Part shown: positions 11,555 through 21,034 of the stretch, piece by piece
How the letters are laid out: each line of letters begins with the position of its first letter
Position numbering within the stretch: position 1 is the first letter of the stretch
DNA from: Corydoras sp. C115
Taxonomy: Eukaryota > Chordata > Actinopteri > Siluriformes > Callichthyidae
Direction: 5' to 3'
DNA: 64,000 nt
Assembly: GCA_019802505.1 (NCBI GenBank)
Contig: JAFMOC010000262.1
Coordinates: 477,501-541,500 of the forward strand
Position numbers and translations under genes: made by a program
The notes under the pieces: generated by a model
What the model saw: only the letters and a program-made list of their open reading frames with translations
Told to the model about the DNA's origin: nothing
Database searches by the model: none

Positions 11555-12139
11555 TTCTCTGTTGGTCTTTTCTTCTTTCCTCCCACCACTTTCGTATACC
11601 TCTTTTTTTTTCTTTTTTCCTTCTTCTTTTCTGTTTCTTTTTCCATCTCCGTGGTTGCTGTACAGATATGATCCCCAAAAAAAATTTGCAATAAAGTTTT
11701 AAATATATACCAAGTGGAGCATCATGGAGAAATACCTGTATGCTCCACTTGTAAAATCAAAACTGTTGGGCCTGATTTAGACACTCAGACATTAATCCTG
11801 AGTTTCACAATGGCAGACAGGACACGGAGAAAAAAAAAAGAAAGAAAAAAACACAGGACCAACAGGAGACGAGGCGAAACAGGACGAGACGAGCAGGACG
11901 AGAAGACCAGGACGTGGCGAGAACAGGGCAAGACTAGGAACAGGGCGAGACTAGGAACAAGGCGAGACTAGGATCAGGGCGAGACTAGGAACAAGGCAAG
12001 ACTAGGGGTGTGGGCCAGAGTGGACTAGGCGTGACAAAGGAAGGTGCACAAACCAGGACCATCTAGCCAGGAGTGACGGGAGTGAACTGCTTAAATAAGG
12101 AACAGTGATCAGGAACCCAGGTGTGCATAATTACAGGGG

Positions 12140-12545
12140 CGTGAACACAGAGACCAACCCACACCATGTGACCAAAACAAACCGTGACCATGTGACAATA
12201 ACAAAGCATGACATGACAGAACTAAACACGTGACCATAACAAAGCATAACAAACACTAAACATAACATAGGACCATAACACAGCATGACAAAGGCTAAAC
12301 GCAACACATGACAATAACAATACTCTAAACACAACATGACAATACTCAAACATAAATCCTGACAATATGCAAAACGGGACCATAACATAACATGACTGAG
12401 AACACACACACACCAAGTGACACAAACAAAGCATACATGACACTAAACACAACACGCGAACATAACTAAGCAAACATGACACTGACAATGCATACATGAA
12501 ACTAAACCCAACACGCGAACATAACTAAGCATAACTATAGTGCAG
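12140..12545. repeat. A/C-rich imperfect tandem repeat in an LTR
   Basis: Degenerate units built from phrases like CTAAACATAACA, CATAACAAAGCA and ACATGACA recur across ~400 bases, including a long-range repeat of an AACACGCGAACATAACTAAG phrase (at ~12452 and ~12510). This is an expansion within the split solo LTR; the related LTRs at 44862 and 48145 lack it. Confidence 0.6.
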
Positions 12546-12744
12546 ACTAAATGAGGGGCGGGGCTACCCCTGGAGGCACCGCCCCTCTGTGACCGACCAT
12601 GACACCCAGAAGCCCTAAACTTACCGAATCCAATCTGAGCAAGTTTCTCTTTCTGTTTTGGTGTGGGGAGTTGGGTGTAATTTGGACCAGGAAGCAAAAA
12701 AAGAGCAACATGCCAAGCTGGGTTTTCCCTCCTTCCAACTGGCC

Positions 12745-13321
12745 CTACAATAAACAGGGCTTTGTCACTTGAATTCATTACTAACAATAAGAATAATGCA
12801 GTAGCATTTGCTTGCATTTATGTTGGCTACATTTTAGCATAAAAAACTGTTTTAACTCAGCATGCAGGAAAAAAGAGGTTTAACTACATACTTTACTACA
12901 TGATAATAATTATATTATTAATTACATTGTAATATATTAAATTACAATTCATTACACAGACCTACAGAGGACGACAGCATTTGACTACATGATGTGAGAA
13001 CAATATGGTGCCTAAGGCCAACTCCCCCCATGTGAATGGAATTTGCGTGACGAAGCTGGGTAAAATTAGCCACCGTTTGGATTTTTTGGCGCCATGTGAA
13101 TATTAGCGGTGGATGGAAGATAATGTCTTCCGGTGTCATTGCCTAATTTGCAAACACAAAGCCATTGGTCGGCTGTCGCCTAAATTTGCATATTAGTTTC
13201 GGATATGTGCCCTCATTTTCATATGAGTTGTTACATGTAAAAATGTAATTTCGGATATGTGCCCTAATTTGCATATTAGTTTCGGATATGTACCCTCATT
13301 TGCATATTAGTTCTTACATGT
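12745..13321. other. Flank upstream of the HECT relic with short tandem units
   Basis: No exon was recognised. From about 13157, three imperfect copies of a ~60 bp phrase built on TTTGCATATTAGTTTCGGATATGT are followed by CTTACATG. These units border the array at 15224 once the LTR element (13322-15223) is removed. It could be the promoter side of the HECT gene or the subterminal part of a larger repeat unit. Confidence 0.4.
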
Positions 13322-13604
13322 TGTAACGGGCACCCGTTTCCCGGCCGTTGTGTTTGTTTATTTTGGGTTCTGTGTTTGTGTTCCTGTGTATAGTTAATTA
13401 GCTGTCTCGTGTGGGTGTTTTAGTTAATTAGCTTCGCGGGTTCATTGGGTGTTTTTGTGCACGTGTTGGGATATGTTAAGGTATTTAGTTCCGGGGTTAC
13501 ATGTCGTCCGTGCGCGTCTTCGTTTTATGTTACACTTGTCCTTTGTACCTGTGTGTTTGGTGTTTTGAGCACCGTCATTAAAATTCCTTATTCGTTCTAC
13601 CTGC

Positions 13605-14552
13605 ATGCCTGGCTCCCTTCTGCGCGTTAGAGCGCCGCGGCTCTGCGCTGTATTTGCATGCGAATCATACCTGTATGGGCATATTCTGCCCATGCGCACC
13701 CTCCGCAACTCTGAGGAGTTCTGGACGGAGGGTCCTGTCTGGTTTGTAAAACCCCCGGTGGCGAGATCCGGACGCAGAGCGCGGCGACGGCTTGGAATGC
13801 ATAGTGCAGCCGCGGAGCGGGAAGCGTGGACTGCGGGGCAGTCACGTGACGCGACTGCGCCGGTCCGCGCCGTGTCTGGGCCGCGCTGCGAGGGGGCGGT
13901 ACCGGAGCTGCCGCTCGAGTGTGTGAACGTGTTGTGTCCCCCGTCCTCATATGTGTTGTTTGATCAGTCCGTCTCCCCTATGTCTGATATGTTTGTGTCT
14001 ATGTGTTTGGGCGTTGCGGCGGGGGTTTATGTTTTCTGTGTGCAGGATGGAGAGCCCGAGGTGCCCGCCGAGGTCCGCCCAGCGTGCGTGCCTGCCGAGG
14101 TCCGCCCAGCGTGCGTGCCCATCCCGAGGTCCAGCCAGCGCGCGAGCCCATCCCGAGGCCCAGCCAGCGCGCGAACCCATCCCGAGGCCCAGGGGCGTCA
14201 CGCCGCCCATCCCGAGGCCCAGGGGCGTCACGCCGCCCATCCCGAGCAGCAGGGGCCGCACGCCGCCCAGCCCGAGCAGCAGGGGCCGCACGCCACCCGG
14301 CCCGAGCAGCAGGGGCTGCACGCCGCCCGGCCCGAGCTGCAGGGGCCGCACGCCCCGCCGACAGGGGGTGTCCGCCTCGCCACGCCGCCAGGTGGCGTCC
14401 TCCGGACCACGCCGCCCGTGGGCGTCCACCTGACCCCGCAGCAAGAGGGCGGGGCCCATTCCTCGCCTGACGTGGGCGGCCACCGGACCACGCAGCTAGA
14501 GGGCGTGGCTCATTCCTCGCCCGACGGGGGCGTCCACCGGACCACGCATTAG
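13605..14552 (+). CDS. Decapeptide-repeat ORF of the second compact element
   Basis: The open frame runs 315 codons from an ATG inside the 5' LTR remnant; the real start has probably been lost with the deletion. After the conserved SYLYGHILP...NSEEFW block (13658-13730) comes an Arg-rich segment, a short hydrophobic stretch (about 13945-14040), a PAEVRPACVP repeat, and then decapeptides of the EAQGRHAAHP/EQQGPHAARP type. This shows the intended frame of the repeats, which is shifted in the element at 8613. It resembles no protein family I know. The low-complexity tail could be a disordered, Pro/Arg/His-rich region. Confidence 0.45.
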   Translation: MPGSLLRVRAPRLCAVFACESYLYGHILPMRTLRNSEEFWTEGPVWFVKPPVARSGRRARRRLGMHSAAAEREAWTAGQSRDATAPVRAVSGPRCEGAVPELPLECVNVLCPPSSYVLFDQSVSPMSDMFVSMCLGVAAGVYVFCVQDGEPEVPAEVRPACVPAEVRPACVPIPRSSQRASPSRGPASARTHPEAQGRHAAHPEAQGRHAAHPEQQGPHAAQPEQQGPHATRPEQQGLHAARPELQGPHAPPTGGVRLATPPGGVLRTTPPVGVHLTPQQEGGAHSSPDVGGHRTTQLEGVAHSSPDGGVHRTTH

Positions 14553-14852
14553 GACGGCGTGGCCCAGTCCTGATCCGCCACGGGCGTCCACCTGACCTCG
14601 CAGCCGGAGGGCGTCCGCAGCTCCGCGTCGGCAGACGGCGCTTTCCACACCGCGCCCGTAGAGGGCGTCCACCCCGACACAGAACTTATGGACGTGTCAC
14701 ACGCCTCCCCCGCAGAGGGCGTCCACCGTAGGGCGCCTATCTAGCCCGACTCAGGAGGGGCGGACGACCCCTCCCACACCCCACAGGACTGTTTTTTTTT
14801 GGGGTTGTCTTGGTCGCGTCCCCTCGTTACGCGACCGTAAGGGCGGGGGTAG

Positions 14853-15223
14853 TGTAACGGGTGCCCTGCCCCGGCCGTTGTGTTTGTTTATTTTGGGTTC
14901 TGTGTTTGTGTTCCTGTGTTTAGTTAATTAGCTGTCTCGTGTGGGTGTTTTAGTTAATTAGCTTCGCGGGTTCATTGGGTGTTTTTGTGCACGTGTTGGG
15001 ATATGTTAAGGTATTTAGTTCCGGGGTTACATGTCGTCTGTGCGCGTCTTCGTTTTATGTTACACTTGTCCTTTGTACCTGTGTGTTTGGTGTTTTGAGC
15101 ACCGTCATTAAAATTCCTTATTCGTTCTACCTGCGTGCCTGGCTCCCTTCTGCGCGTTACAGCGCCGCGGCTCTGCGCTGTATTTGCGCAGCCGCGTTTT
15201 AACCCAGGTGGACCTGTGTGACA
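14853..15223 (+). repeat. 3' LTR of the second compact element
   Basis: A 371 bp LTR with a late ATTAAAATTCC polyadenylation-like stretch and the box CTGCGTGCCTGGCTCCCTT, which is shared with the LTRs at 8613, 11199 and 32736 (in reverse). It is the complete copy; the 5' partner at 13322 is truncated. Confidence 0.8.
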
Positions 15224-15740
15224 CATGTTAAAACGATTTCATTTTTACTAGTGGAAACTCATTTTTTGATATCTGCAATTCAATTCTTACTAGTTATAAA
15301 AGGAATTGTATCTTAAATACAATTGTTACTAGTAACAACATGATTTTTACTAGTAAAAACTGCCATTTCAGATATCTGAAATGCAGTTTTAGATATCTGA
15401 AATGTAATTTCAGATATCTGAAATTATATTTTTACTAGTTACAATTCCTGGCCCAACATATCAGTAATTTAATTTTTACTAGTAAGAATTGAGTTTTAGA
15501 TATCTGAAATTACATTTTTGATATCTATAATGTGAGAACAATTCGAGATATCTAAATTGAACATTTCCACTAGTGGAAATTGAATTGTTGATATCTACAA
15601 TGAACATTTTTACTAGTGGAAATTGAATTGTTGATATCAAGAATGAACATTGTTACCAGTAAGAAATGAATTGTAGATATCTTTAATTATAATTGTTACT
15701 AGTCAAAATGACATTATGGATATGTCAGCTTGTAATTGTA
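15224..15740. repeat. Alternating ACTAGT / GATATC palindrome array
   Basis: About twenty hexamer palindromes, ACTAGT or GATATC (a few with one change), occur in ~500 bases at ~20-30 bp spacing, each in a short dyad such as TTTTTACTAGTAAAAA or TTTCAGATATCTGAAA, separated by AATTG-like links. They come in runs of each type rather than strict alternation. No ORF is present. It looks like a subterminal or protein-binding array, or a satellite-like repeat. Confidence 0.8.
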
Positions 15741-15816
15741 ACATGTTAAAAGTGAATTAATTAATACAATTTTAATTAAATTAAAATTTTAATTTAAATT
15801 AAATTAATAAATAAAC

Positions 15817-15937
15817 GAATGGGAATTATAATCAGGATTTATTTAAAATAAATTTAACTGTACAACATACACAATAATTCATTCATAGAGCATGTTGGTG
15901 AACATGCAACGGACATACAGCATACAGCCCCAGCAAG
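15817..15937. repeat. Right copy of the ~120 bp inverted repeat
   Basis: Reverse complement of 171-286. Beyond its outer end lies a GAGAGA microsatellite (15937-15963). No target duplication was recognised outside either copy. Confidence 0.75.
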
Positions 15938-16065
15938 AGACAGAGAGAGAGAGAGAGAGAGAGTAATGTGCAAAAGTTTTAGGCAGATGTGAAAAAATGC
16001 TGTAAACTAAGAATGCTTTAAAAAATATAAATAATTAATTTTTTTTTTAAATCAATTTGCAAAAT

Positions 16066-16235
16066 GCAAAGTGAGTGACCCCAAGCATACAGCCAATATC
16101 ATGAAGAAATATCTACAGTGTAAAGAAGAAGAAGAAAAAGAAGATGAAGAAGTGATGGTATGGCCCCCACAGAGCCCTGATCTCAACATCATTGAATCTG
16201 TCTGGGATTACATGAAGAGACAGAATAACTATTAA
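16066..16235 (+). pseudogene. Tc1-like transposase C-terminal fragment
   Basis: The frame reads SDPKHTANIM, a Glu/Lys expansion from a GAAGAAGAA tract, then WPPQSPDLNIIESVWDYMKR. These are the last part of the DDE domain (second Asp region and the DLNxIE motif). Everything upstream is missing. Confidence 0.75.
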
Positions 16236-16349
16236 ATAAACTATTAACACTTCCATTTTTTTTAAAGCACTCATAGTTTACAGCATTTATTTATTTGCAC
16301 CTGCTTAAAACTTCTGTACATTACTGTAGTATATATATATATATATATA

Positions 16350-16393
16350 TAAAATTATAGGTGTTTATATATATATAAACACCTATAATTTTA
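16350..16393. repeat. 44 bp perfect palindrome
   Basis: Bases 16350-16393 are identical to their reverse complement, centred between 16371 and 16372, with arms containing AAAATTATAGGTGTTTATA. It follows a short (AT)n tract. It can form a cruciform or hairpin and may be the remains of a MITE, or the fused ends of one. Confidence 0.8.
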
Positions 16394-16394
16394 G

Positions 16395-16900
16395 TGTGGG
16401 AGGTTTCACGGCTAAATTGGACAAGCCTTGTGGCCAATCTTCATTAATTGCACATTGTACCAGTAAGAGCAGAGTGTGAAGGTTCAATTAGCAGGGTAAG
16501 AGCACAGCTTTGCTTAAAATATTGCAATGCACACAACATGGGTGACATGGGCCATTCCAGGACTCTCCACTTCTTAGGTTTTAGCCAGTCCTTGGTCGAT
16601 TTACTGGTATGTTTTGGGTCATTGTCATGTTGCCAGACCTGGGCATGTTCGCAGTTGTTTTGAATGTCCTCCACTTGGTGGAATGGCTGATGTCAAATTA
16701 TTTTGAGATCTTTTTAATTTCCCCACCAGAACACATTCGTCTTTTTGAGGACCTCAGGCAATCTCTTTGGATCTCACCATGGTGCTCATTCTTACTTCAA
16801 CAGTCAGTGACACACCAAACTAAATTTCTAAAGAGTTTTAAATTGTGCAAGGTAATGCACAATTGCCTTTTGACAACTTTATGTCAAATGTAATTAAAAA
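16395..16900 (-). pseudogene. Internally deleted Tc1-like element
   Basis: Reading the minus strand from ~16785, an N-terminal stretch (SKEIA, then GKLKRSQNNLTSAIPPSGG) like the start of a Tc1 transposase is followed almost at once by the C-terminal block QHDNDPKHTSKSTKDWLK and RVLEWPMSP (16570-16640). The helix-turn-helix region and first catalytic Asp are deleted, and frames change at the joint. Non-functional. Confidence 0.65.
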
Positions 16901-17132
16901 ATGAATCCGATTTCTGCTAAATTAGACCTAAATTAGACCTAAATTAAACCTGTTACTAGTTAGCCTGACATATTAAATGTTAAAATGGCTTGCCATATAT
17001 CTTCATGTGACATTTCTTACATGTTGAAATTGTATTTTTACTAGTGGTTTTTTAATGTATTTTTAATGTATTTTTTTGTATTTTTAATGTAATTTCCACT
17101 AGTGAAAATTAAACCTGTTACTAGTTAGCCTG
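16900..17132. repeat. Second ACTAGT-containing repeat block
   Basis: ACTAGT occurs at least four times, twice inside CCTGTTACTAGTTAGCCTG (about 16950 and 17114), with TTTTTACTAGTGG and TCCACTAGTGAAAA units between. It continues past the solo LTR at 17524-17600, where CTGACATATTAAATGTTAAAA is repeated from 16966. It is kin to the array at 15224. Confidence 0.6.
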
Positions 17133-17523
17133 TGTTAGGATCTTTTGATTTTGAAAAAGGCAGAAAGAACGAGCTGATGCAAAATGGTCGCCTCAACTCA
17201 TTTATTTAGGACAAAGAGAATACTTCATGGACACCTCCAGTAACTCACGCTGGCCAGCGGTCTTCCTCCTCAGCGTTCTGATGCTGTCTCCCTCCTCGTC
17301 TGAGTGAAAAAGCCCCCTCCCTTGTGTTTACCTCGGTGTATATGCGTTACGTCTAGTTCCCGCCCCTTAACTGCTTTAAGCCAATCACAAACTACCGCCC
17401 TAGGTTTTAAATCAGCCAATCCCAGCCCAGTGTTTCCTAGTGGCGGGAAATCCAAGGTCCTTTGTTTATCTTTCGGCCATAATGGAATTCTCATAATGTA
17501 TAAGGGATTTAAAATTCCTGACA
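17133..17523 (-). mobile_element. Solo LTR, 4 bp target duplication
   Basis: 391 bp, TGTTAGG...CCTGACA, flanked by CCTG (17129-17132 and 17524-17527). The unoccupied sequence GTTAGCCTGACATATTAAATG is still present at ~16960, confirming the insertion. On the minus strand it has an AATAAATGAG polyadenylation-like signal near the end, giving the orientation. No internal retroviral sequence remains. Confidence 0.85.
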
Positions 17524-17529
17524 CCTGAC

Positions 17530-19006
17530 ATATTAAATGTTAAAACGGCTTGCCATACTTAGGTCTTAATTAGGTGTTAAAATAATTTTAATAACTTGTA
17601 AAGCACAGAAATAAAGGATTAAATATAAAAAGTGCACATTTATATAAACAAATATCACTACTAGATTAAGAGCAAATGTAACCCTGAAGAAAAAAAATCT
17701 TTTATACTTCTATTTATATTTAGAATATTTAACAGTCAGCAAAATGTAGTAAAACACTCTGAATACCATTATACATTTTTATAAAAATAACAAAATGCTT
17801 ATTTCAAACTTTTTTTTTTTTTTTTTTCACAAAATGCCGTTACACATGAGTGATGTAATCGTCTGCTCATTGGTGATGACATCACCCATCGACAACATCA
17901 AAACTCTTAACGTTTTATTGGAAAATCGATGCGGAATAAGGGCTGGTTCTAATGAAAGAATCAGACCTGGTTTGATTCTTGAGGGTCCTACATCCAAAGT
18001 AGAATTTAACAACACTGGATGGGATTAACTTGTAAAACTCATACCTACCAGGAAAAAAAAGTAATGTTTATGTATGTAAACCTTGATTCAGACATAAAAC
18101 AGAGGAGTAAATCATGAAAATGCACAAAGCACAAAAAATATTAATGATAATGTTTTAAAACTGTGTATGTTATGACTGTTTATGACGAAGACAAACCAAT
18201 CAGACCACGCGCCTGCACGCGGGGTTAAGAGGTCAAATTACAGAATAGCTAAAGTTGCACAATTATACAGTATACAGTACAGCAAATTACCATTCAACAA
18301 CTAGCAGTAACTCCATTCAACACTACAGTAAAGTGTTTTAGCAAGTTTCTGACATTAATTTTTTATTAAAAACAAAAATCAGGTAATCTTGTTCACAATC
18401 AGGTCAAAAATTTAATTACAGTTTTTCTCAGTCGATTTGGTACATTTCTCACATCATGATTTACAATGGCATCACAACAAGTGCATTTCTCAAAACAGTT
18501 AGTGCAAACAGCAAAACTCAATGAAATACCTGCGAAAGCACATACTTCACTCAAAATTCTTTGTTTTTGCCTCAAAAGCAAATATTTAGGTCAATCAATT
18601 TGTCAGCGCCATCAAAATATCTTGTCTGTGTGCCATTGCCTACGACAAGGCAGTCAAACTACTTAGTCATGTTGTCGGTGCAACAGTGAAGACTGTAAGA
18701 ATATTCTGATGGAAACTATGCTTTTGTTTACAAGAATGCTGCACATTCTGTGGCATATCAATTGAAATAGTCCAGGTTACACACACAAATACAAACTTAC
18801 AGAACACAAAAGTTACACATGACTGTATGTGGGAGATGGACAGCAAGAAATTGGACTGGAATCAAATATCAAAAATTATATCATAATTGTTGCCCTTATT
18901 TCATATGGGACAAACTATTTGCATGGACCCTTCCTCTGTTTTGTCCCCTCAGCATTCCACCACGCAGTCTTACCCCTCCTCTTGGCTGTTCACGGCCTTG
19001 TCTTTC
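17530..19006. other. Intergenic, no gene recognised
   Basis: A/T-rich DNA with a poly-T tract at ~17810-17828. A short open frame at 17795-18028 has no family likeness. Stretches from about 18410 (repeated CATTTCTCA/CATTTTGCA-like phrases) resemble, in reverse, 19880-20090, suggesting an old DNA transposon into which the LTR at 19007 inserted. No transposase was seen. Confidence 0.4.
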
Positions 19007-19572
19007 TGTCAGTGTTCCCGCGGTTCGCCCGGCTCCCCGCCTATCACGGTCCGTCTCTCCAGATTATTGTCAGCTGATGACTATTTTCCACCCACGTCAC
19101 TTCCTATTTAAGGCGGTCAGAATTGTTCCTTCCCCGCGAAGGATCTTTGTTCTCTCATGCTGTTCGCTTCTTGTTACGCTGTGCTTGTGTTATTACTGGA
19201 TCTCCGTTTTTTGCCTAGGTTCTCGGAGCTACGTTTTCGCTTCCCTCAGCGATGGTCTCTTCGGTTTCAGACAGTGGGTTGGAAGACCACGTGTCTGTGA
19301 GGAAAGAGGAGTGACGTGTCCCAGTTCCCACACAGCAGGAGGCGGTAACTCTCGTCACCAGTCTACAGTGACGTCACTGGTGACGCTGACCCCGTTCCTA
19401 GAGTCACGTGACTGAGTCGTTCCGCCATTGTTTGTATCTGCGGCGCTCCAGTGCTTTTGTTTTTGTTTTTTGTTGAACGCTATCGTTTTTTCCCGACGTC
19501 AAGGGATCTACATTAAAACAGAACAGAACTGTATTTTACTCGCCTTCTGTTTTTGTCAGTCACGTCGTAACA
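19007..19572 (+). mobile_element. Solo LTR, 5 bp target duplication
   Basis: 566 bp, TGTCAGTG...TCGTAACA, flanked by CTTTC (19002-19006 and 19573-19577). A TATA-like CCTATTTAAGGC lies near 19107 and an ATTAAAACAGAAC near 19512, so it reads rightward. The upstream half is pyrimidine-rich. Confidence 0.8.
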
Positions 19573-20173
19573 CTTTCCAATGTGAGGCTTCATTTATACT
19601 GCAATGTTTTGTGTCTGTATATATATGTTTGCCAATTACAGGTTCATGAGATGCACCTCTGACCTATGTTTGAGACCACTGGATGATCTAAATGTTCACA
19701 AATTCCCTTAACAGAAAGCCAAGATTCAAATGAGAACAATTTAATCAATTTAGGACAAATTACCAAAATTTAACATAAAAGTTTTTAAGTGTAAAATAAA
19801 TGTACAAATTATGACTGAGAAATTATGACAACATGTTCAGCACTTTTGCATATAATGACCTAGGCGATGACATAAGACCTAAATGTTTTGGAGCGTAAGA
19901 CATTTCAATAGACAATCAGTACAACACATTTTGATAAACATGACATAAGCAAGAGATAATGTAAAAAACAACAGACAATTGTCTATGACCATTTGCAAAA
20001 TGTACAAAAGCATTTGCAAAATGTGAAACACAATGAGAAATGCAATTATGATGTGCACAATTCACACGTAGATGTGGAGATTGAATGAACAATTTTGAGA
20101 ATTTCAATTCTGATCTGAGAATTGAACCAAATCGACATTTTTTGTTTCTTTCTTACAAAATTCAAGAATTATT

Positions 20174-20177
<4 letters not shown>

Positions 20178-20239
<62 letters not shown>

Positions 20240-20247
20240 CATACACA

Positions 20248-20311
<64 letters not shown>

Positions 20312-20335
20312 ATATATTATTATTAATAATATATA
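20178..20335. repeat. (AT)n microsatellite
   Basis: Nearly pure AT dinucleotides, interrupted once by ATACATACACAGTA near 20235. The Tyr/Ile ORFs here are artefacts. It sits beyond the 3' end of the minus-strand L2. Confidence 0.95.
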
Positions 20336-21034
20336 TATATTATTGTACATACAATTATTATTGTATATAGGAAAAATACATGCACATATACACATTACCA
20401 TTATTGTATACTTTATGGTATACTTTTATTGTGTATGTAAGGTGCAGTTTAGTGCAAATAAGATATGAGTTAGAGATAAAACATTTCAGAGTGGGAAGAG
20501 ATAGTGAGTGATGCATTTACAAGCTTGATGGTCTGTGAATAGAAACTGTTTAACAGACTTGTGGTCCCGGACTTCACACTCCTATAGTGTCTGCCTGAAA
20601 GTAGGGGTATGCAATCTGTGCTGGGGGTTACTGCTGTCCTTGATTATGTTGTGGGCCCTCCTGATGAGCCTTTCTCTCCTAAGCAGTGCAGTGCATACCA
20701 GACCATGATGGAGCTGGTAAAAAATAATCTCTATTGCATTTTTGTAGAAAGTGCTAAGAATTTTGTCTGGCATGTCGCTGCTGGTACTTACTGATGATGA
20801 AATTAGCATTGTGAGACCAGGTAAGGTCCTCACTGATGTGGATGCAGAGGAATTTGGAGACTTTCACTCTCTCCACCTCTGTCTCACCAATAAACAGGGG
20901 TGTGTGCAGCACCCACTCTCTTCTTGGCTCAATATTCATTTCCTTGGTCTTGTCTGCATTGAAGGTGAGATTGTCTTCATGACACCAGGCCACCAGCTCA
21001 GCCAACTCCTTCCTGTACAAGACTGTCGTGCGGA

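Larger units (their letters stand above)
4587..11848 (+). mobile_element. 5'-truncated L1/Tx1-type LINE with TSD
   Basis: The insertion is bounded by the 13 bp duplication AAACACAGGACCA (4574-4586 and 11849-11861) and ends in an A-rich tail, the hallmarks of target-primed LINE insertion. It opens inside ORF2, continues through a very long G-rich 3' UTR and a microsatellite, and is interrupted at 8613-11554 by an LTR element. The LINE resumes after 11559 with a pyrimidine-rich stretch and an AATAAAG near 11690. Without the inserted element it is about 4.3 kb. Confidence 0.85.
4296..12604 (-). mobile_element. Solo LTR (minus), split by an L1
   Basis: The LTR runs from TGTTACGG at 4296 to GACCATGACA ending at 12604 and is flanked by the 5 bp duplication CCCAG (4291-4295 and 12605-12609). 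It resembles, in reverse, the Gypsy LTRs at 44862 and 60700: the ACTCGGAACGA-like block near 4345 and the CACACCATGTGACCAAAACA block near 12160. The L1 splits it at 4587-11848. It lies in an intron of the HECT relic, ~20 bp past a splice donor. The part right of the L1 has expanded into an A/C-rich imperfect repeat. Confidence 0.8.
923..12744 (-). pseudogene. G2E3-like HECT E3 ubiquitin ligase relic, multi-exon
   Basis: Minus-strand exons with good GT/AG borders can be read at about 12625-12744, 3943-4190, 3721-3849, 3527-3604, 3387-3434, 2667-2792, 2460-2544, 1608-1747, 1213-1509 and 923-1101. Joined, they resemble the fish multicopy family annotated as G2/M phase-specific E3 ubiquitin ligase-like: an N-terminal conserved module, a coiled-coil-like charged segment, then the HECT N-lobe. 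The HECT C-lobe with its catalytic cysteine is missing, because downstream sequence (287-840) is LTR-like. No first exon or start codon was recognised upstream of 12744. The intron between 12625 and 4190 has grown to ~8.4 kb through nested insertions, the outermost starting ~20 bp after the splice donor. Family members would transfer ubiquitin through the HECT cysteine; this copy cannot. A gene carried by a mobile element is an alternative, discussed in the findings. Confidence 0.7.
13322..15223 (+). mobile_element. Second compact LTR element, opposite orientation
   Basis: The left LTR starts with TGTAACGGG at 13322; the right LTR is 14853-15223, ending TGTGACA. The 5 bp duplication CATGT flanks them (13317-13321 and 15224-15228). 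The left LTR matches only to about 13657 and then runs straight into orphan-ORF sequence, so the LTR end, primer-binding site and start of the ORF are deleted. A purine tract (GGGCGGGGGTAG) abuts the right LTR. The interior shares the orphan motif and decapeptide repeats with the element at 8613-11554, but the LTRs differ enough to be another subfamily. Confidence 0.8.

Noticed and set aside
17795..18028. A 77-codon ORF after a poly-T tract
   Set aside because: No recognisable domain, and an ORF of equal quality exists on the other strand.
20085..20468. ORF containing long Tyr-Ile runs
   Set aside because: It translates an AT microsatellite.
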